Shown here piece by piece: positions 58,492-64,000 of a stretch of 64,000 bases of DNA; within the stretch, counting starts at the first letter, position 1; the number at the start of each line of letters is the position of its first letter. The position numbers and the translations under genes were made by a program. Source of the stretch: Candidatus Eisenbacteria bacterium. GTDB lineage: Bacteria > Eisenbacteria > RBG-16-71-46 > CAIMUX01 > JAHJDP01. The stretch spans positions 16,518 to 80,517 of the forward strand of contig JAHJDP010000109.1 in assembly GCA_018831195.1 (NCBI GenBank). Reading direction: 5' to 3'. Below the pieces are notes generated by a model that did not search any database, was not told the origin of the DNA, and was given only the letters and a program-made list of their open reading frames with translations.

Positions 58492-59757
58492 ATGGCACCG
58501 ACTGAAAAACACAAATGGAAATTCATCTCCCGCTTCCGCCGGAGAGTCTATGGCTGGGATGCTTCAGGACGGGCGGTCAAGCGTATAGAAGAAGCCATAG
58601 CGGAAATCAAGGAGGTGGGCCGAACGGATCCGGTTTTGGCGGCGGAGGGGGCTGTGCGTTTCCTTGAGAAGGTCTCGCCTGCTCTGGAACATGTCGACAG
58701 CTCATCCGGCGCACTTGGCGCGATGGTCTATTATGCCGGCGCCGAGCTCGCTTTGGTCATCGGGAACGCCCCGGTTTCGGAACCACGTCGTCGGAAGTGG
58801 CTGGATCGCCTGTGGCTCGCTATGGAAAAGGATGAGATACCTTATCTCGAAGGGCTTGCCGACCAGTGGGGGGAACTCTGCGGTTCGGCGGAGTACGCAT
58901 CAAAATTGGCGGATGAATTTATCGACGCAGTCCGGCGAGCTTGGGACCCTGATACCGACACCGACTCATATCACAATGGCGCCGCGGCCTGTCTAAGTTC
59001 ATTGTATAAAGCCGGACGTTTTACCGATCTCTTTGAGCTCTTGGATCTTGATCCCCACAAATTATGGGATACACGGATTTGGGGTGTTAAAGCCCTAGCG
59101 GAGCAGGGGAAAATCGAGGAAGCAGTGCGTTATGCCGAAGATTCCCTTAAGCGCAATCTCGGCCTCTTTCACATTGCTCCCATGTGCGAGGAGCTTCTTC
59201 TATCCATCGGAAAATGGGAAGAAGCCTACGGCCGCTATGCCATTCCCGCAAACCAAAAATCGACCTATTTAGGGACTTTCAAGGCGATCGCAAAGAAATA
59301 TCCAGAAGTAAAGCCGGCGGATATCCTGAACGATCTTGTCGAATCGTTACCCGGACAGGAGGGGAAATGGTATACAGCAGCCAAGGCGGCCGGCCTCTAT
59401 GACGAAGCGATTGAATTGGTCAATCGCACTCCATGCAGCCATTCAACACTCATCCGCGGGGCCCGCGATTTCTGCGAAAAGAGACCCCGCTTTGCCATGG
59501 AGTCAGGGCTCGTGGCCTTGAAATGGCTGGCCGCCGGTCATGGGTATGAGGTCACCGTCAAGGATATTGAAGACGCCTATAAGTACACCCTGGCAGCGGC
59601 GGTTCATGCCGGCGCGCAGGGAGAGGCGAAAGATAGACTTCGCCAAATCGCCGGCACGGCTCATCCGAACAGCCGGGTTTACAAAATCCTGAGGGAGAGA
59701 TTGGCGGGTGCGGATCCCAACAATGATAGACCGGGCGAAAAAGAGGCTGTCCGATGA
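58492..59757 (+). CDS. Alpha-helical repeat (TPR-like) protein of a widespread hypothetical family
   Basis: The frame opens at 58462 (TTG) with ATG at 58468, but ATG at 58492 has GGGAAG at seven bases and starts where family members start (then 'TEKHKWKFISRFRR'). The product is about 421 aa of helical hairpins: 'VKRIEEAIAEIKEVGRTDPV' and 'LAAEGAVRFLEKVSPALEHV', 'VDSSSGALGAMV', 'ALAEQGKIEEAVRYAEDSL', 'EGKWYTAAKAAGLYDEAIEL'. I recall the same protein, under the name hypothetical, in many Proteobacteria. Its function is unknown; such repeat proteins usually scaffold partners. The stop overlaps the next start by ATGA, so the two are co-translated. Confidence 0.7.
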   Translation: MAPTEKHKWKFISRFRRRVYGWDASGRAVKRIEEAIAEIKEVGRTDPVLAAEGAVRFLEKVSPALEHVDSSSGALGAMVYYAGAELALVIGNAPVSEPRRRKWLDRLWLAMEKDEIPYLEGLADQWGELCGSAEYASKLADEFIDAVRRAWDPDTDTDSYHNGAAACLSSLYKAGRFTDLFELLDLDPHKLWDTRIWGVKALAEQGKIEEAVRYAEDSLKRNLGLFHIAPMCEELLLSIGKWEEAYGRYAIPANQKSTYLGTFKAIAKKYPEVKPADILNDLVESLPGQEGKWYTAAKAAGLYDEAIELVNRTPCSHSTLIRGARDFCEKRPRFAMESGLVALKWLAAGHGYEVTVKDIEDAYKYTLAAAVHAGAQGEAKDRLRQIAGTAHPNSRVYKILRERLAGADPNNDRPGEKEAVR

Positions 59758-61088
59758 CATCAGAATCCGAGACTGAGATTTGGAAAGGCAAGCGCATTGT
59801 CGATATCAAAATTGAAATGGAGGAGGCCCTTAAAATAGGCCGGATAGTCTATTACAGCTGTGTTCCGCGCTATGTCAGCCGGCTCCTGCATCACCTGAAG
59901 AGAATTAAGGCGCTCGTCGGTAGCGACCGGCCCCGCCAAGGATCTGAGCTTCTCCACGCGTTTGCCAACGGATGTCTGGCCAAGACAGGAGAGGTTGTCG
60001 ATTCGGGCGGACTCTTTCAAGCATTCGGCTCGAAAATCCTCAATGCATGGATCTTTGCCAGGGAGCTTGCCACGGCTGATCCTGAGGAAACAGTCGGCGA
60101 ATTAACGGCATGGTTGGAGACCGACTATTACAAAATTGGATTCCACATTGAAGAAGACCTTGCCGATATAATGCGTCCGGAAATTGTCAATCGGTTCGTT
60201 CGCATTGCAAGGAACGTGCTGGACGCTCTCCCCCCGGATGATGAACTGGAAGCGAATTCACCGCGGGCGCGGTGGCTCCACAATCTGAAAATCCTCTGCT
60301 ACGCCCAGGGAGATTGGGAGGGATATCTCCAGCTGTGTCCCGCCGGCAAAGTCGGCGTCATAGATTGTGTAAGGATGGCCAAGATACATCAGATCCAGGG
60401 CGAACGAGAACTCGCCCTGCGGTGGGTGGAGCGGGGCATAGAATATGAATCAAACGCCGGGCCGGGTGAAGATTCCGAGGGGAAGCTTCGGCGACTGAGA
60501 ATAGAACTTTTGGCTGAACTCGGCTGCAAGAGGGATGTCTTGGATCTTTTGTGGGGGGATTTCCGCCGGATGCCGGACCATGGCCTGTATCAGGAGATTC
60601 AAGCATTAACCCACCCCAAACAGCGGAGAGTATGCCATGGCCGTTTGATTCAAATTACAAAGGAATCACCGTTTCCCCAGGGGGTTTCGCTATTCATTGA
60701 GCTTGGTGAAATCGAAGCGCTGGCGGATTATTTTAATGGCGCGAGCGTTGATGAAATCCGCGAAGCGCGAGGGGAGTTGATGGTTCAGGCGGCGCGGGCC
60801 CTGCGAAGGAGGTATCCCGGGAAGGCCGCTGAGATTTACTACATCACCGCCATGAAGATCCTCGATCGCAACAAGCGGGATTCCTACCTGCGGGCCTTGC
60901 GTTGTTTGCAGCATACCCGCAATTACCTCTTGATGGCGGGGATGCGGGAAAATTGGGATGAAATTGTCCACTACATACGCCGAAAACACATCCGCAAGAT
61001 CAGCTTTATGCATAAATTCGAGCGGCTGGCCGCAGGAGAAACTGTATCAGAGCCGGCGTGGCTTCCCTACAAGGTCCCGAAATACTAA
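59754..61088 (+). CDS. Alpha-helical repeat protein, DUF6880-like
   Basis: The product is 444 aa, all helical. The middle reads 'MAKIHQIQGERELALRWVER' followed by 'KLRRLRIELLAELGCKRDVL' and 'LLWGDFRRMPDHGLYQEI', a pattern I associate with DUF6880 proteins, in which a helix pair precedes a series of short repeats. The last ~130 residues ('AARALRRRYPGKAAEIYYIT', 'YLRALRCLQHTRNYLLMAG') resemble the end of SWIM-type or DUF6880 proteins. Its start overlaps the stop of the preceding repeat protein (ATGA at 59754-59757). A decayed copy of part of it lies near 62420-62545. Confidence 0.65.
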   Translation: MTSESETEIWKGKRIVDIKIEMEEALKIGRIVYYSCVPRYVSRLLHHLKRIKALVGSDRPRQGSELLHAFANGCLAKTGEVVDSGGLFQAFGSKILNAWIFARELATADPEETVGELTAWLETDYYKIGFHIEEDLADIMRPEIVNRFVRIARNVLDALPPDDELEANSPRARWLHNLKILCYAQGDWEGYLQLCPAGKVGVIDCVRMAKIHQIQGERELALRWVERGIEYESNAGPGEDSEGKLRRLRIELLAELGCKRDVLDLLWGDFRRMPDHGLYQEIQALTHPKQRRVCHGRLIQITKESPFPQGVSLFIELGEIEALADYFNGASVDEIREARGELMVQAARALRRRYPGKAAEIYYITAMKILDRNKRDSYLRALRCLQHTRNYLLMAGMRENWDEIVHYIRRKHIRKISFMHKFERLAAGETVSEPAWLPYKVPKY

Positions 61089-61123
61089 ATCGGGGCTTTG
61101 ACGACCAGGTTCGAGAAAATCTG

Positions 61124-62059
61124 TCAATTGCCGTCGTCGTATCGATCCATCAAATCACTAATGCGATCAAAGAGGGAACTCAATCTCATTTCCAGCCACC
61201 TATCATCCGTGTGATTGGACTCCGCAGCGACATATCCCTGCATATCCTCAAGATCATATAGAGTGAACTGTCCGACGAAGTCCGAGGAGCCCGGAAGGGG
61301 TTTGAAACGCTCGAAATATTCGGGATCGAACAGGTTCAATTTTTCCAGAAGGGTATAATCCAGTTTATTTATTCTCAGGGGGATTGTCTCGTCTTCACCG
61401 ATCCTGATGCGTATTTTACTATTCGGCGTGACATCCTCTTCTGCAAAATTCTCGTCTGCGGCGAATGCAAGTTCCCATCTTTCAAACGGATCATCGAAAA
61501 CGATGGATTCTTTGTCGAATTTATCAGGGTCGTAGGATTCTCCCAGCCAAGTGCGAAAACTCTCATGTTCTTCATGATTCGGATCGCTGATCGCTTCGAG
61601 AAGAAGTTCGTATCCGGGTACGCCACCGCAGTCTTCTGGAGGACAGGCGCGCCGGCCGGCCGTGCAAATAGGATATTCAATCTTTTCAGTGCGTGGTTTG
61701 ATACATTCAAGGGTGATAGAATGCCACCAGTCATCGCCAAAGTCATAATTGTATTTGGCGGATCGATCAACGAGCGTCAGCAACCGCGCAACAGGGATAT
61801 CCCAACCAGGGAGAACCACGGGATCGTCTTCGAACTCCCGTTCAAAGGGGATTCCTATGAGGAGTTTTACCCCGAGGGCAGGTTCCTTGAGATGAAAATG
61901 ATGCAAGTGAGAGTCCTGCCATCCCATTGCATCCTGGATGGCGACATGAAAGTCCCAGAATGTATAATCGCTGGGAATTTGGATCCTTCGCCATATGGGC
62001 GGTTTGATACCTTGGAGTATAATTTTGAATTGGAGAATATGGTCGAATTTTAGAGCCAC
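61124..62059 (-). CDS. Plasmid pRiA4b ORF-3 family protein
   Basis: The N-terminal ~190 residues match the pRiA4b ORF-3 family: 'LQFKIILQGIKPPIWRRIQI' and 'YTFWDFHVAIQDAMGWQDSH', 'HHFHL', 'YNYDFGDDWWHSITLE', 'PICTAGRRACPPEDCGGVPG' and 'FDKESI'. The domain is small, cytosolic, widely found on plasmids and in accessory islands, and of unknown function; its conserved His, Asp and Cys residues might bind a metal. The last ~120 residues are less conserved. The start is GTG with GGGGGAG seven bases upstream. It is convergent to the DUF6880-like gene and lies amid gene remnants. Confidence 0.85.
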   Translation of the reverse strand: MALKFDHILQFKIILQGIKPPIWRRIQIPSDYTFWDFHVAIQDAMGWQDSHLHHFHLKEPALGVKLLIGIPFEREFEDDPVVLPGWDIPVARLLTLVDRSAKYNYDFGDDWWHSITLECIKPRTEKIEYPICTAGRRACPPEDCGGVPGYELLLEAISDPNHEEHESFRTWLGESYDPDKFDKESIVFDDPFERWELAFAADENFAEEDVTPNSKIRIRIGEDETIPLRINKLDYTLLEKLNLFDPEYFERFKPLPGSSDFVGQFTLYDLEDMQGYVAAESNHTDDRWLEMRLSSLFDRISDLMDRYDDGN

Positions 62060-62096
62060 TTGAATTCTCCCCCTGAAAGAGCGTTTCTACGGAAAA

Positions 62097-62285
62097 CTAA
62101 TAATCGACTCTCTCGATTTCTACGTCCTCCAGATCGATGCCGAATGACTGGGCCGTCACCTCGAACCATCCCCTAAACATTTTATAACTACGGTTCCTTG
62201 GCCAATCATCCTGGTTTGTGCGCCAGGCTTCAAGCTCAACTTCAAAAATCCGCTTAAAGTGCCCTTCAATCGCGGTGATTCCTCT
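62097..62285 (-). pseudogene. C-terminal protein fragment without start codon
   Basis: The minus frame ending in TAG at 62097-62099 gives 62 sensible residues: 'GHFKRIFEVELEAWRTNQDD', then 'WPRNRSYKMFRGWFEVTAQS' and 'FGIDLEDVEIERVDY', with no start codon in the first third and a TGA just upstream at 62286-62288. It reads as the C-terminal part of a small soluble protein of the kind seen next to pRiA4b-like genes. A frameshift just upstream may have cut off the remainder. Confidence 0.45.
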
Positions 62286-62419
62286 TCACCCTGTGGGGCT
62301 TCGGCGACAAGGGTGACGGATGTCCACTTGCTTTCCGTCTTTTCATGCCTGAAAATATCAAATTCTGGGTTTCAGATTTCAAAGTATAGGTCGGCCAAAT
62401 GGCGGCATTTCTTCGTCTC

Positions 62420-62545
62420 CAAGCCTTCTCCGGCCGTCGTCCCCCTATTTGTTGAGCTTGATGAAACGGATCGACTGGCCAGGCATCTGGGAAGGATCTC
62501 TATTGAGGTGATTGTCCAGGGCCATGAGAGAATTCATGAACATCC
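62420..62545 (+). pseudogene. Decayed partial copy of the DUF6880-like gene
   Basis: The plus frame reads 'VVPLFVELDETDRLARHLGR', resembling 'GVSLFIELGEIEALADYFNG' of the intact gene at 59754-61088 (around 60678-60740), and the bases CTATTNNTTGAGCTTNNTGAAA are shared. The match fades after ~20 residues and no full gene surrounds it. It is probably a remnant of a second copy. Confidence 0.4.
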
Positions 62546-62550
62546 CCACA

Positions 62551-63606
62551 TCAGGACGATTTCCCCGCACACTCCAAGCACCGCACGCGCAGCCGATCAT
62601 CGATCGTCATCTCAAGGCCGCCCTTGCCGCAGTCATCGCAGGGGATCGATTCCAAGCGGCCCAGGAGGGAATTCCAGGTAATGGGCAGGATGCGTTCCTC
62701 CCGGCGATACCGGAGATCGTAGGTGGCGCGGAGCACCGGCATGTCGACCTGCATCACGGCTGCCGGTTTCAAGCGCACACGCAGCGCATAGCGCATGTCG
62801 AGATCCCGCACCTTGCGGTCATACTCCGCACGGATACTCTCCAACTTGGCGTCGACCTGGGTGGCGCTGAGCTTCCGCCCATGGGTCTTCCTCTGGCATA
62901 CCTCTTGGGCCAGCGCTTCGTAATAGCCATGCAGGCGCTGGGCGTCTCGGTTCCGGCGGCGGTCCAGGCTCTCTCGGAACGGATCGAGCCGGCGATGGAC
63001 CATTCGCGACGCCTCGCGCTGAAGCGCTTGGGCGACTTCTTTAAGCGTTCCGCCGCCCATGATATCGCCGCCCTTGCGGGGAACAAAGACCTGTGTGTCT
63101 CCGATTTGTTGGATGAGCTCTCCAACAGGGGAGAGTGTTGCCTGGTTGACCATGGTTGCGATCAGGCTTTCGTAAGTCTCCTCGCTGACGGCATTTAGCA
63201 AGTAGTGCACGAGAAGGTAGTTCGCATGCGAGGGCTGAGTCTCACGCAGGGTCATTTGGACGCGCGTCCTAAATCGAAAGGCTTCCTGAGCCTCATTGGC
63301 GAGGCTGCGCGGTCGCGGCCAAGGGAGATCGCCGCGAATCCTAACAGCGCTGCATTGCGTGCGCATGAGATCCAGCAGCATCTCGAGGTCGGCGGATCCA
63401 TAGCCGATCAATCGGAGGTTGCTGTCCGTTCCCGGCCTCATTGCCAGCATGGATTCTTCCTCCCACTCGAGCCGGGCGGCGAGCTCTGTGGGTAGGAGTG
63501 TGTGCAGGGTGCAGACTTGGTTGCCATGAGCATCAATGGCGGACCTGCGTTCAACGACGGCGCCGTGCAAATCCAATACGCGGGTCGCAAATTTTAATGG
63601 GTCCAT
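62551..63606 (-). CDS. Hypothetical protein with C-terminal zinc ribbon, partner of the SNF2 helicase
   Basis: ATG at 63606 lies one base after the helicase stop and has GAGGT upstream, so the two are translationally coupled; an open frame extending to 63720 is inside the helicase gene. The product is ~351 aa. It begins with a beta-rich N-terminal part ('LDLHGAVVERRSAIDAHGN'), then long helices with many Arg and Glu ('ASRMVHRRLDPFRESLDRRR', 'DAKLESIRAEYDRKVRDLD'), and ends with a zinc ribbon: 'PCDDCGKGG' and 'RCLECAG' (two CxxC pairs). I cannot name the family, but a role in DNA recognition alongside the helicase is likely. Confidence 0.65.
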   Translation of the reverse strand: MDPLKFATRVLDLHGAVVERRSAIDAHGNQVCTLHTLLPTELAARLEWEEESMLAMRPGTDSNLRLIGYGSADLEMLLDLMRTQCSAVRIRGDLPWPRPRSLANEAQEAFRFRTRVQMTLRETQPSHANYLLVHYLLNAVSEETYESLIATMVNQATLSPVGELIQQIGDTQVFVPRKGGDIMGGGTLKEVAQALQREASRMVHRRLDPFRESLDRRRNRDAQRLHGYYEALAQEVCQRKTHGRKLSATQVDAKLESIRAEYDRKVRDLDMRYALRVRLKPAAVMQVDMPVLRATYDLRYRREERILPITWNSLLGRLESIPCDDCGKGGLEMTIDDRLRVRCLECAGKSS

Positions 63607-63607
63607 A

Positions 63608-64000
63608 TCAAACCTCGTAATCTTCGCCGAAGAGCGAGTCATCCAGGGACTTGATACGTTCGTACTTCTCTTTGGCCCGTTCCAGCTCACACGAAAGGCC
63701 GATAAAATTCGCCGCCGCATCTTCGTCGGTGTTCGCAGAGGCCCAGGCTTCGAGAACCCGCTCGGAGAATTCGCGTTTATCCTCCAATTGCCCGAGGATC
63801 AGATCCACTTCACCGATGACCAGCTCGAAGAGATTGATCTTCTTATCCAGTATCGTGAGCAGATGATCTTCAACACTCCCACGGGCGCAGAGGTTGACAA
63901 TCTCGATCTCCTTCTCCTGCCCGATGCGGTGGATACGGCCGATACGCTGCTCGATACGCATCGGATTCCATGGCAGATCAAAGTTCACGATGCGATGGCA
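63608..64000 (-). CDS. C-terminal end of an SNF2/RapA-like helicase (5' part outside window)
   Basis: The frame is open to the window edge (CHRIVNFDLPWNP...), so the gene begins beyond it. The visible part has SF2 motif VI in 'MRIEQRIGRIHRIGQ', the hallmark of SNF2 helicases, preceded by 'FDLPWNP', and 'VNLCARGSVEDHLL' and a helical C-terminal tail ('ERAKEKYERIKSLDDSLFGE'). It would be a double-stranded-DNA translocase; the N-terminal ATPase and any accessory domains cannot be seen. Together with the coupled Zn-ribbon protein it may form a defence or DNA-repair module. Related SNF2 genes occur in several defence systems such as DISARM, but no other DISARM gene is next to it in the window. Confidence 0.85.
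   Translation of the reverse strand, partial: CHRIVNFDLPWNPMRIEQRIGRIHRIGQEKEIEIVNLCARGSVEDHLLTILDKKINLFELVIGEVDLILGQLEDKREFSERVLEAWASANTDEDAAANFIGLSCELERAKEKYERIKSLDDSLFGEDYEV

Larger units (their letters stand above)
62060..62550. other. Region of gene remnants between the pRiA4b ORF-3 and Zn-ribbon protein genes
   Basis: This 490-bp stretch has no intact gene. It contains at least two fragments that read like protein sequence (62097-62285 on the minus strand and ~62420-62545 on the plus strand), separated by stretches without obvious coding. It looks like the scar of lost genes. Confidence 0.5.

Noticed and set aside
63608..64000. DISARM system call from the SNF2 helicase end and the DUF1998 helicase at the other edge
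   Set aside because: The two helicases are 62 kb apart and no methyltransferase, drmB or phospholipase-D gene is present, so the label is not supported.
1..64000. Insertion sequences, integrases, tRNA genes or CRISPR arrays
   Set aside because: No transposase or integrase-like protein, no tRNA-like cloverleaf and no regularly spaced direct repeats were found on reading the window; short RNA genes could still be missed by eye.

Overview
The window is bacterial, GC-moderate (mid-50s % by eye) and densely coded on both strands, with no rRNA, tRNA, CRISPR array, phage gene or transposase that I can see. Several traits point to an uncultured lineage of the FCB superphylum such as Eisenbacteria, Krumholzibacteriota or Latescibacterota: secreted proteins ending in FlgD/T9SS-like sorting domains, a DUF5916 outer-membrane barrel, Ser/Thr kinases fused to TPRs, an ECF43-like sigma factor next to a kinase, a BshB1-like deacetylase and small secreted proteins with a CYCLCCF motif. 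This assignment is inference from family content only.

Layout. 1-8.0 kb is mostly housekeeping: the end of an MrfA-like helicase, a BshB1-like deacetylase, a GT-C glycosyltransferase and a minus-strand run nadE - endonuclease V - CCA-type nucleotidyltransferase. 8.2-13.2 kb is signalling: a peptide-binding lipoprotein coupled by ATGA to a histidine kinase, then an HD-GYP protein. 13.4-24.1 kb mixes envelope and secreted proteins (hydrolase, sorting-domain protein, PAP2 lipoprotein, DUF5916 barrel, cysteine protease) with a STAS protein and a radical SAM enzyme. 24.3-36.7 kb holds a hybrid histidine kinase broken by a frameshift, an SH3 protein, a Cys-motif protein, a large TPR Ser/Thr kinase and more secreted proteins. 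36.9-38.9 kb is a TonB-dependent receptor.

The most unusual region is 39.9-46.4 kb. Here four small secreted proteins share a C-terminal motif, with a PapD-like/Ig-like chaperone candidate among them and a large outer-membrane barrel at the end. It looks like a non-canonical chaperone/usher-type surface-fibre locus. It is followed by a kinase/ECF sigma pair, a triple-LamG sorting-domain protein and a beta-helix protein.

53.6-64.0 kb resembles a defence or DNA-metabolism island. It carries a TM0106-type nuclease/DEDD exonuclease/UPF1-like helicase fusion, a predicted PD-(D/E)XK nuclease, two alpha-helical repeat proteins coupled by ATGA, a pRiA4b ORF-3 family protein, decayed gene remnants, a Zn-ribbon protein and the end of an SNF2 helicase cut by the window edge.

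Several genes are visibly damaged: an in-frame TGA between a protease and its sorting domain, a frameshift in a PAS kinase, a broken lipoprotein 5' end and a truncated FG-GAP protein. These may be real decay or assembly error. TGA clearly acts as a stop elsewhere in the window.
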